Part shown: piece after piece, positions 7,221-14,683 of the stretch
Numbering within the stretch: the first letter of the stretch is position 1
Layout: every line of letters begins with the position of its first letter
Assembly (NCBI GenBank): GCA_002862265.1
Contig: PKCQ01000036.1
Location: 1 to 15,096, forward strand
Length of the DNA: 15,096 bases
Source: Planctomycetaceae bacterium
GTDB lineage: Bacteria > Planctomycetota > Planctomycetia > Pirellulales > Pirellulaceae
Direction of reading: 5' to 3'
The notes under the pieces: model-generated
The model's database searches: none
The model's input: only the letters and a program-made list of their open reading frames with translations
What the model was told of the DNA's origin: nothing
Translations under genes and position numbers: made by a program

Positions 7221-8024
7221 ATGGACGGAAGAACAGACTTGAGTTTTGATATTGATGCGTTGTTTGATCACATGAGTAACAACTTGAATCATGCTCTTGA
7301 CGATGCCAAGGACTGGAATTTCACCCTACGCTCCCACGATCTGAGCGCTCTCCAGGAAGTCGCTCAGGAGCTGCAATCAGAATTCATTGTGCAGCTACAG
7401 GAAACCGTCGAAGAGATTGGCTTGGATGGTCAGGTCTCAGTGGGCAAACCGATGTTGTCGGTCAGCCAACAAGCGGCATTGTCTGTAGAGCAAGTCAAAA
7501 GTGTTGCTTCCCTTCTGGAAACGATCGCGCTAAATCGCGGATTTCAGTACGAGGGCGTCGAGTGCTACGAGCCAGTTGACGGTGATGAGGTATTCGGTTG
7601 GCTTGAACCGGACGACGCGAGTCGGCGTTTGCAGCACATGACCGATTGCGGCCTGGAGGACAATGCTCCTCTACCCTGGGCTTTCCTGATAGTAACCAAA
7701 ACAGGAGAGTCGGCCGCCAAACTATGGGACTCTTTGGCAGACAGCGAGTTTGAAGACCGCGATGACTATGGCGAGCCTGATGAAGAGGGCAACTATGGTA
7801 GCTGCGTCTTTGTCGATGGACGAAACAACGAGTCTGAGATGCTCGCAATGCTCGAATCGATCAACACCATAGCAGAATCAGTTGGCGGAAGTTTGTCAGG
7901 AGTCCAGTTTTATTCGCGCGAAGATCTGGCGGAATTCTTCGACACGGAGTACGTCAACGATGAATTTGGCGACGACTTAAATCTTATTGCCGAAGAAGAC
8001 TCAATCGAAGACGAATATCTCTAG
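7221..8024 (+). CDS. RraB-like acidic protein, possibly two RraB-type domains
   Basis: This 267-aa, strongly acidic, soluble protein has no signal or membrane segment. Residues about 32-120 resemble E. coli RraB (PF06877): WNFTLRSHDLSALQEVAQEL near the front and the conserved end SVASLLETIALNRGFQYEGVECYEP near 92-118. RraB binds the C-terminal scaffold of RNase E and alters which mRNAs it cuts; that role is family knowledge and need not hold here. A second segment (about 150-240) has a similar ending, EMLAMLESINTIAESVGGSLSG, suggesting a diverged second copy. The tail is Asp/Glu-rich (GDDLNLIAEEDSIEDEYL). The start is firm: AAGGAG at 7205-7210, ten bases before ATG. It is 150 bases after the aminotransferase on the same strand and converges with the Trm112-like gene. 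Confidence 0.7.
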   Translation: MDGRTDLSFDIDALFDHMSNNLNHALDDAKDWNFTLRSHDLSALQEVAQELQSEFIVQLQETVEEIGLDGQVSVGKPMLSVSQQAALSVEQVKSVASLLETIALNRGFQYEGVECYEPVDGDEVFGWLEPDDASRRLQHMTDCGLEDNAPLPWAFLIVTKTGESAAKLWDSLADSEFEDRDDYGEPDEEGNYGSCVFVDGRNNESEMLAMLESINTIAESVGGSLSGVQFYSREDLAEFFDTEYVNDEFGDDLNLIAEEDSIEDEYL

Positions 8025-8132
8025 CAAACCAATAAGGCAAACGAATTATTGCGTTGGTCGATACCGATGCCATTAAGCGCATTGGCGCCAACTCGAAATT
8101 TTTGCATCTGATCAAGTGGTGTAGATTTTAGG

Positions 8133-8405
8133 CTAGAGAATCGCAATTGCCTCGCCAGGCACCAAACATGGTATCCCGTCGCGTATGGGATAGAGGTAGG
8201 TCCCTGATTGGTTGACCAGTCCACCCTCAAATGTTTCCGAAACCTGAATGCCCAGTCTGCAGACCAGAATTCCGTTTTCTTGATCGGCCTGCAACCGCTC
8301 CACGACCGAATTCTCTGCGAGGAATAGATCTTCTTGCGTGACTGGACAGCGAATGCACGCAAGCATCCATGCAGAAAAGCCAGTTCCAAGTTCAATCGAA
8401 CTCAT
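8133..8405 (-). CDS. Trm112-like small protein, last gene of the GTPase run
   Basis: This 90-aa protein resembles the Trm112/UPF0434 (YcaR) family. MLACIRCPVTQEDL (about 14-27) carries a CxxC pair (C17, C20), ILVC supplies C49, and YPIRDGIPCLV (about 72-82) is the family's signature end. A stretch of about 17 residues between C49 and YPIRDGIP is longer than usual. Trm112 proteins activate methyltransferases in eukaryotes and archaea; the bacterial short forms have no settled role. The ATG overlaps the stop of the MnmE-like gene as ATGA (8402-8405), which fixes the start and implies coupled translation. A minus-strand frame to 8021 that covers the same DNA is not coding-like. Confidence 0.75.
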   Translation of the reverse strand: MSSIELGTGFSAWMLACIRCPVTQEDLFLAENSVVERLQADQENGILVCRLGIQVSETFEGGLVNQSGTYLYPIRDGIPCLVPGEAIAIL

Positions 8406-9580
8406 CCCTGTCCTCTTATTACGGCGATGCAGTCGCTTGCTTTCGAATGATGGCCTCTCTCAACAAAAGTACGTGCCAGTGCAAGCCCAGATACTTGCTC
8501 AGCGCAAAATGGAACTGCGTTTCCCGGACTCGGGGCATCAGCAAATAGTTGCTCCTCGATGCTCCTGAGCAATTCTTGGATTCCAGGCTGCCCCACACAA
8601 CTAGCCAAAGTTGACGGCAAACGGCCGTCACTGGCAATGGGTTCCATGCGAGCTTCATCCATCTTATTCCAACAAACTAGGCGCCGCACGTCAACCGACG
8701 CCAGCTCATCGTGGATCGGCTGCCACCCTTGAGTCGCGTCGACCACAAGGACCAACAGATCGGAAGAATGCACCAACTCCTTTGCTTTGTTGACTCCAGC
8801 CGTCTCAATCTCATCCTCGCTCTGTCGAATTCCAGCCGTGTCAGTGAGTTGCACCGGCCAGCCGCCAATGACTGCGCCTGACTCAGTCCAGTCGCGAGTG
8901 GTGCCTGGTTGATCATGCACAATCAGTTTTTCCTGTCCGACCAAAGCATTGATCAAGCTACTCTTGCCGACGTTGGGTGGACCAGCCAAAACGATACGCC
9001 AGCCACGGCATAGATGCTGGCCAAACTCACCCGTTGCAATCAACGAGTCTATTTCTCGCAGGATCGGCTCCTGATCAGCTGTGGACTTGGCAACCGCAGC
9101 ACTTTTCAGCAACTCCTCCAACCCTTCGAGAGCTGCCCCCAGGGCGCCGTTAAGCTGATCCAGCAGGACGCTCGCAGCAAGGTCTGTGGGAGCTTTTTGT
9201 AGTGCCCTCTCGGCCTGAACACTGGGGCTACCCACTAAGTCGGAAGGCCATTCCTGTGCAGAGATTCGCTTTGCACCTCTGTCGACCATCTCTTGCAAGA
9301 GTGCTTCGCATATGGCTTTTCCACCATGGCAGTGAACTTCGACTTGCCATTCGGAGCTGCGGCAAATGACAACTTGCTCTTCGCCGGTCGAATCAGAAGC
9401 GGCGGACCAAGTTGCGTAATAGACACGCATCTCTGCGAGTTGCTGGCGTTTGCCGCCTGGGACAGGAAACTGAAACATCGAGGTGATGATTTCAATCGCT
9501 TTTCGCCCGCGAATCGCGAGAGTCGCAATGGCTGCTGGAATCTGCGGAGTGAGTTGACAGACAAAAGTCTCAGGATTCAT
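8402..9580 (-). CDS. Shortened MnmE/TrmE-like GTPase without C-terminal CxGK
   Basis: At 392 aa it is about 60 residues shorter than ordinary MnmE. The N-terminal part (IPAAIATLAIRG; EVHCHGGKA near 81-89) matches the folate-binding TrmE domain. Inside a reduced helical domain lies a complete G domain: G1 GPPNVGKSSLINAL (200-213), G2/K-loop DQPGTTRDW (223-231), G3 DTAGIR (247-252) and G4 NKMD (305-308). Canonical MnmE ends with CxGK, whose Cys is needed for wobble-uridine modification with MnmG; this protein ends SDCIAVIRGQG. A Cys is present in the tail but the motif is not. Either this is a lineage variant of MnmE or a paralog with another job. The gene overlaps the upstream GTPase by 11 bases and the Trm112-like gene by 4. 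The symbol mnmE is withheld. Confidence 0.85.
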   Translation of the reverse strand: MNPETFVCQLTPQIPAAIATLAIRGRKAIEIITSMFQFPVPGGKRQQLAEMRVYYATWSAASDSTGEEQVVICRSSEWQVEVHCHGGKAICEALLQEMVDRGAKRISAQEWPSDLVGSPSVQAERALQKAPTDLAASVLLDQLNGALGAALEGLEELLKSAAVAKSTADQEPILREIDSLIATGEFGQHLCRGWRIVLAGPPNVGKSSLINALVGQEKLIVHDQPGTTRDWTESGAVIGGWPVQLTDTAGIRQSEDEIETAGVNKAKELVHSSDLLVLVVDATQGWQPIHDELASVDVRRLVCWNKMDEARMEPIASDGRLPSTLASCVGQPGIQELLRSIEEQLFADAPSPGNAVPFCAEQVSGLALARTFVERGHHSKASDCIAVIRGQG

Positions 9581-11363
9581 GCTCTTGCAAATTCAAAAGA
9601 AACTCAGCTTGTCCAAGCAGTTGGTCGTCAAAATCGAGTCGAATCACGTTCTCAGCCTGCAACTTGGCAATGATTTCATCGTGCTCTGCAACAATCTGTT
9701 TGGCAACTCTGCGGATGCGACTTCGATTCAGCAAAAACGTTAGCATCACCATGCAATAAATAGCCAGTGGCAAGACCGACAGAATCAGACTTGTAAAGAA
9801 CATCCCAGCCGGGGGTTGCGGGAATTCCCCCACAGTCGTTTCCACACCAGTGAGAGCATTGTAACAAGCCAAGAAGTAGTCGCGATAAACTACGAAGATG
9901 GGACCGGACATCAGCAACCAAAAGATCAGGGTTCCAATGAGCGCTGAGAATTGTATGACAAAGCCGTTGGTGGCATTGCGATCAATCGCACGATCAAAAA
10001 TCGATTGCGACTGCGTTTGTAATTCTTCGATGCCGGACAGCCTCATGCCCGCAGAGTCAGCTTCCTCTCTGGAGCGGTCCATTCGAGGCCGCAACTTCAT
10101 CACGGCACGATGAAATTGGTTGCACAGGGGACGCAATCGTTCTTCTACTTGATCCTGAGTCCGCCGTCGAATTCCGTCACTGATTTCCGAATTGACTTCA
10201 CGGTTCTGCCGGACCGTTTTTGCCCAGGATGCAAGTGCACCGAAAAGACTTGGAACACTTCCGGTCATCGCTAAGATCACGCGATCCCAAGCTCCTTGGG
10301 TCAAACTGAGCGTCGACATTACGGTGCGATAGGGGAACCAAAGCAGCGAAGTATCACTGACCAAGCGAGCTCGAAGACGAAGGCGAACTCCAGTCTCAAG
10401 AACCGATTCGCTTCCGAGCAAACTAGCTAGAACACGGCCGGGAACTTGCTCCGTTTCACGATTCAACTCTGCCACGGCGCCAGAAAGCTGTGGCAGCTCT
10501 TCACCTATCATCTCAGCAACATCTCGCTTCAGCCTTTGATTGGCTGCCAATATTCGACGATCTCGCGTTGAGCTGAGCGTCATGCTGGTGATGCCAAGAT
10601 CATTGATCCGATCCAACACTGCAGTACGAAAGACTTCGCCTGAAGCTTGTTCGTCGCCGGAGATCTCAAAGTCTGGCACAAGCACTTCTTTACTAAGCAC
10701 TGCCTTAGGAGCCATAACCTGAAGCTGATCGCGCAGTGCCCTGGTATCTTCCTGTATCGTGGGGTACGCCACCGCTCCCGGCAGCTCCTCTGGCTCAACG
10801 GAACTGACAACTGGAATGCATGCGGATCCATCAATTTGCTCTGCGATGCTTAGATTCGCCGCTGCCCGTAGCTGGTCACGAGCAACAACTAGTAACTTGA
10901 TCGGAGCAAGTGACAGCGTTTCCTTCGCAAGTCTTGCAGCACGATGGTTGGCGTCCGTCAGTCCTGGCGTGTCGAGGATCACATACGGCTGACCAATGTG
11001 CAGCAGCTCTTCGGTAGGACAAGGATGATAAATCTCTTGGCTGGGATCCAAGCTCTCTGGAGCAATCGGTCCGACCCAGACCAATCGCGTCGTAGCATCG
11101 TCGACTAAGTCGCCCGAGCGAAGTTGCCTCTGTACGTTCTCTGCTCGAACAAATTGCCGCGATGACCAAGTCTTACCTTGGCCTTTTGCACCCACTATAG
11201 CAATCAATAGCGAGTCGATTCCGCGACCAGTTTGAATGTTCTCTAAGTCGCAGCGGAAGCGATCGACAGCACTCGAAACCAACTGCGAAATCGACGACTC
11301 GCCAAAAACCGCCTGGGTCGATTCTGAGATTCGTCTTGCAAATTCTAAATTGGGTACACTCAT
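9570..11363 (-). CDS. Membrane-anchored dynamin-like GTPase, second of a pair
   Basis: This 597-aa protein has a P-loop GAKGQGKTWSS near residues 58-68 and a G3-like DTPGLTD near 131-137. No NKxD/TKxD G4 is evident: the place after LLVVARDQ and before VVSSVEPEE holds nothing like it. A long helical region (about 265-460) contains an amphipathic stretch starting FPYRTVMSTLSLTQGAWDR. Two membrane helices follow near 469-497 and 521-546, then a basic, coiled tail. G domain plus long helical body plus membrane hairpin is the architecture of bacterial dynamin-like proteins; sequence alone does not prove the family. The ATG at 11363 directly follows a GTG at 11366, either of which could start it. 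It begins 10 bases after the stop of the 750-aa GTPase and overlaps the MnmE-like gene by 11 bases. Confidence 0.75.
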   Translation of the reverse strand: MSVPNLEFARRISESTQAVFGESSISQLVSSAVDRFRCDLENIQTGRGIDSLLIAIVGAKGQGKTWSSRQFVRAENVQRQLRSGDLVDDATTRLVWVGPIAPESLDPSQEIYHPCPTEELLHIGQPYVILDTPGLTDANHRAARLAKETLSLAPIKLLVVARDQLRAAANLSIAEQIDGSACIPVVSSVEPEELPGAVAYPTIQEDTRALRDQLQVMAPKAVLSKEVLVPDFEISGDEQASGEVFRTAVLDRINDLGITSMTLSSTRDRRILAANQRLKRDVAEMIGEELPQLSGAVAELNRETEQVPGRVLASLLGSESVLETGVRLRLRARLVSDTSLLWFPYRTVMSTLSLTQGAWDRVILAMTGSVPSLFGALASWAKTVRQNREVNSEISDGIRRRTQDQVEERLRPLCNQFHRAVMKLRPRMDRSREEADSAGMRLSGIEELQTQSQSIFDRAIDRNATNGFVIQFSALIGTLIFWLLMSGPIFVVYRDYFLACYNALTGVETTVGEFPQPPAGMFFTSLILSVLPLAIYCMVMLTFLLNRSRIRRVAKQIVAEHDEIIAKLQAENVIRLDFDDQLLGQAEFLLNLQEHES

Positions 11364-11373
11364 CACACCGAGC

Positions 11374-13626
11374 TCAGATCAATCTCTGCGTTACCAATTG
11401 CAGTTGAGTTAAAAACGCCGAGTTCATCTCCCAGCGGTAGAGCGAGTGGTCACCGGCAGCCGCTTTGATGTCCAGACCGCTTGGCAAGAGCTGTCGCTGC
11501 TCGCCTTCGCATTTCGAATAAGGCAATAAATCATCGTCAGGTCTTGCAACTCCGATGGAATCGCAAAGTATCGCGAACAAGTCACTCAATTGTCGCCATG
11601 GAGTTTCCCGATGAACGATTTTGAGAGCTCCTGCGCCACTCGCCATGGGAGTCATCACTGCTGCAATGCCGGCTGCAGCAAGCAGCTCCTTAACTGACGC
11701 GAACACCAGAAATGCAGAGCCACCTGCATCAATCGGTACCAAGATCACTGCCAATAGCGGTGCCATCATGACGGCGAGCGGCTGAGTGCCCTTCCAGAGC
11801 TTTTCTCGGAAACTCATCTGCTTCCAGATCTGCTCGCTCCACTTGTCCAGTTCGTCCGCATCCAGCTCAGTTTTGTCTTCATCGGCGAAACGTCGCATTG
11901 CCAAGTCACAGCCAGCTTCCAGCTTCCCCAGACTACTTCGGTGGAAGGCATCGTGTATGTCGCAGCTCTTCACCGCCTTCGCTAGTCGCTGAGGAGTCAC
12001 AACTTGAGCCCCGTCGCCCTGCTTAAATCGCTTGGCGAAACCTGAAACGGATTCCGAGACCGATTGCAAAATCTTGAGTCTACTCGCGGAGTTAGCGACG
12101 GCTTGATGTAGCTGTCGCGCCGTTTTATCGATCCGCAAACTGAATTTCATCCAAGTCGGCGCCGTTCGCTGAATGCTATCGGCCATCTGAGACACGATAG
12201 CTGGCGAAGCCTGCAGACGCAATCCGGTGTTATTACCTTGGCCGTCACGCTCGGCCATAAACTCATAACAAGCGTCCGCTACCGCTTGCCAAGCATCTGT
12301 GCGTTGACGGACAAGAAGCTGTTCGCAGCGAGTCATCCACTCTTGTGCAGAAAGACTCGCCGATTTCAACTGGATTTTTAAACTGCGACTGCTTTCGCGA
12401 GTCAGGTTACCAATGTCTAGCTCCTCGCCGAGATCGTGCAGGTACTTGAAGCTTAACGCTGTTTGAGTGCCGAAGTGTTCCTGCCGAGCCGTATTTGAGC
12501 ACTCGAAAAAAATGGGTTGCGAAGATCCATCCGGTGGATCTTGCATACGAGTTGGCTTGGGAGGAATACGAGTATCGGCCAACGAACTTCGAAAATCGTA
12601 AGCGCAGTAGATACTCTGGATCGCGTAGCGATCTTGCAGACTTCGCGCTTGCTCAAACACCACCTCAGGTGCATACCTTGCCTTAACCTTGTTGACGGCA
12701 AGCATCCGAGGAACGCCTGGCATGGCATCGCGTAAGATTTCTAATATAACGAATAAGCTGTCATCGTGCAGGCTGCTCATTTTGCTGACCACAATGAATG
12801 CCGAGCAAAGACGACCAATCTTCCGCAGCTGCTCACGCCGCAAGTCTGCGAGATCTTCGCCGCGAATCAACGTGCGAGCCCCCAGAAAACCTGTTTGGAT
12901 ATCCGGGCAATCCACCAGGCCGAGCTTTAGTTCATTCAGAGACTCATCGTAAGCGATCAAGGGAACGTCCATCGGATCAATCTGAGTCGACCGCGTTTTC
13001 GAATTCTCGTCACTTGGTTTCGCTCCCTCACTGTCGTAGCTCGACTGTTTCCTCTGCAATACTTCCTCGGGGCGTATTTTGCCACTATATTGCAAGGCTG
13101 CAACTTCGGGATCTTCCGACAAATGTTCCGGTGGATGGCCAAAGACGCTGCTAATAAAGCTGATCAGCGTATTGAGAAGCTCGCCATCATCCCACCAAAT
13201 TTTCGGTAGCCAAAGAACGAACCGATGCGTGCCGGAGTCGTTGCTCAAGCCCATCAAAATGCGGTGACGATTCTGGGGACTCAAGTAGCTGGCGAGAAGC
13301 GAGCTCTTACCAGCGTTTAGCAACCCGGTAATTGCCACAATCGGGCAGCGCCCCACCGACTCGAATACGCTGAGTTGATGGATCAATGTATCGATCCGAG
13401 TACGCAACTTTGCTCCGAGATCCGCTTCTTCCGTATTGGGCGCCACAAGATCGCAGCTAAGCGCATCCAAGAAGCTGAGCATCGCAGGTACGTCATCGCC
13501 GGTAGTCATCTTGCCCACTGGCGGATAAGTTCGGCTCAGTAGCACACTTTCTCCGTCTGCGGCAAACAGCTCAGCCAGTTCTCGCCAAGCTTCGTCCGAT
13601 TTCTTGTTTGCCGAGAGAGGATTCAT
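11374..13626 (-). CDS. Large dynamin-like GTPase, first of a pair
   Basis: This 750-aa protein has G1 GLLNAGKSSLL (101-111), a likely G2 Thr in SGTHRFVLWLP (131-141), G3 DCPDIQTG (239-246; Asp where the usual Gly of DxxG stands) and G4 NKVK (312-315; Lys instead of Asp). About 60 polar residues, rich in Ser, Lys and Asp (about 170-225), interrupt the G domain between G2 and G3. Helical sequence (about 395-610) leads to a hydrophobic hairpin near 617-665 (MMAPLLAVILVPIDAGG...), then a soluble tail. No signal peptide, so it should face the cytoplasm. The start at 13626 is the ATG, with no clear Shine-Dalgarno site; a 110-base gap separates it from coaX. Together with the next gene it forms a side-by-side GTPase pair. 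The dynamin assignment is by architecture, not by a family search. Confidence 0.78.
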   Translation of the reverse strand: MNPLSANKKSDEAWRELAELFAADGESVLLSRTYPPVGKMTTGDDVPAMLSFLDALSCDLVAPNTEEADLGAKLRTRIDTLIHQLSVFESVGRCPIVAITGLLNAGKSSLLASYLSPQNRHRILMGLSNDSGTHRFVLWLPKIWWDDGELLNTLISFISSVFGHPPEHLSEDPEVAALQYSGKIRPEEVLQRKQSSYDSEGAKPSDENSKTRSTQIDPMDVPLIAYDESLNELKLGLVDCPDIQTGFLGARTLIRGEDLADLRREQLRKIGRLCSAFIVVSKMSSLHDDSLFVILEILRDAMPGVPRMLAVNKVKARYAPEVVFEQARSLQDRYAIQSIYCAYDFRSSLADTRIPPKPTRMQDPPDGSSQPIFFECSNTARQEHFGTQTALSFKYLHDLGEELDIGNLTRESSRSLKIQLKSASLSAQEWMTRCEQLLVRQRTDAWQAVADACYEFMAERDGQGNNTGLRLQASPAIVSQMADSIQRTAPTWMKFSLRIDKTARQLHQAVANSASRLKILQSVSESVSGFAKRFKQGDGAQVVTPQRLAKAVKSCDIHDAFHRSSLGKLEAGCDLAMRRFADEDKTELDADELDKWSEQIWKQMSFREKLWKGTQPLAVMMAPLLAVILVPIDAGGSAFLVFASVKELLAAAGIAAVMTPMASGAGALKIVHRETPWRQLSDLFAILCDSIGVARPDDDLLPYSKCEGEQRQLLPSGLDIKAAAGDHSLYRWEMNSAFLTQLQLVTQRLI

Positions 13627-13736
13627 GGTTCGTTTCGAGGCTCGACAACTCCATTCTTTGCTGGCTAGGACTCTTAAAACTCAAATGAGCGTTTATGCAG
13701 ACGGATAGCGTATGAGGATCGGCAGAGTGCTCTAGC

Positions 13737-14675
13737 TCAGCTCCCAAAATCAGAGTAGCGTGCTAAGACAGTTAAGCCTTGCAGCACCAAATCGGAATGC
13801 ACAAAAACGGGCGACGAAAGATGAGGTGATATCCGCATACCGTCCCCACCACTCAGTATAACCGGTACATTCCATTCTCCGTTCGAAGCCGAATCTTGGC
13901 CGTCCAATAAGTTTTTATGGGGTGAACGCCCCCGCCGATGCCCCTGCCGATAGCGTTCAACCACGTGCGAGACGCCGCCGAGCAACGCACTTGCAGCCCC
14001 GCAGAGCATTGCTTCTTCGGTATTCTTCCCGGGAATTTCGGGGAGTGAAGTGAGATTGTCAGCGTTCATTTTGGGCAATTGGTCTGTTCCTGCTCCCAAC
14101 ATCCGAAGCATCAGGGGAATGCCTGGCAGAATTGCACCTCCATGAAATATAAGTTTCTCGGCCGCAGCCGAGGAACCTGCCGGCTCACTAGGCAATGAAA
14201 TTTCGTCCACGGTAACAGCACTGCCAGCTTGGATAACAATCGCAGCTCCGGCGTATTGCTCAAAACCAGTTTGTTCTCGAAGAAAATGTCCGCCAGCTAG
14301 TCCCGCCAAAAGTCGGTCAATTCCAACTCGGTCTGGAGCATCAACATTGACATCCAAAGGCAGATGCGAGTGATGTACCCGAATCAAGTCAGCCCTCAGA
14401 TCGCAAGATTCTGAAGCAAGGGATTCCTCGAGTACTTGTATTGCGTCGCGTCGAACGCTGCTGACTAGCCAAGTCGCTCCTTTGACTTTCGTAAACTCAG
14501 AAAGCTCCTCAAGCCACGCCTCATCGGCTGGCTCGTAACGCACCGCAGCGGTTTCAGATTGAATGGGCGTGCCCGGAGGCAACCAGTTGATTCGCATGCG
14601 AGGCCCGATCGCCTGGGTAGCAACATGCAATTCAGCTATCCTTAAGCCACTATTGCCAATGTCGACCCCAAACAC
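13737..14675 (-). CDS. coaX: Type III pantothenate kinase
   Basis: This enzyme makes 4'-phosphopantothenate, the first step of coenzyme A synthesis, in the cytosol. As a 312-aa ASKHA-fold protein it shows the nucleotide-binding N-terminus VFGVDIGNSGLRIAEL, the PDRVGIDRLLAGLAGG motif (about 115-130), QAGSAVTVDEI and GGAILPGIPLMLRML. Most CoaX proteins have Asp in front of the GTA/GSA motif; here the codon is CAA (Gln), checked on the nucleotides. The start is inferred as the GTG at 14675, nine bases beyond the obg stop, because the family begins immediately before DxGN; the open frame to 14807 lies inside obg. A Ser-rich insert (about 165-180) and a His/Arg-rich insert near residue 250 are extra. 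It sits directly after obg and is probably cotranscribed. Confidence 0.87.
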   Translation of the reverse strand: MFGVDIGNSGLRIAELHVATQAIGPRMRINWLPPGTPIQSETAAVRYEPADEAWLEELSEFTKVKGATWLVSSVRRDAIQVLEESLASESCDLRADLIRVHHSHLPLDVNVDAPDRVGIDRLLAGLAGGHFLREQTGFEQYAGAAIVIQAGSAVTVDEISLPSEPAGSSAAAEKLIFHGGAILPGIPLMLRMLGAGTDQLPKMNADNLTSLPEIPGKNTEEAMLCGAASALLGGVSHVVERYRQGHRRGRSPHKNLLDGQDSASNGEWNVPVILSGGDGMRISPHLSSPVFVHSDLVLQGLTVLARYSDFGS

Positions 14676-14683
14676 TCTCGCAG

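Noticed and set aside
8082..8091. Perfect palindrome TTGGCGCCAA between convergent rraB-like and Trm112-like genes
   Set aside because: Ten bases with no T-run beside it and no promoter nearby; chance or a restriction-type site explains it.
12798..13154. Plus-strand open frames opposite the 750-aa GTPase
   Set aside because: Low-complexity, Ser/Arg-rich translations without start signals; the minus strand is clearly coding.
8133..13626. Calling the GTPase block an antiphage defence system
   Set aside because: Some bacterial dynamins do protect against phage, but no nuclease, toxin or mobile-element context is present, and obg and coaX are housekeeping neighbours.
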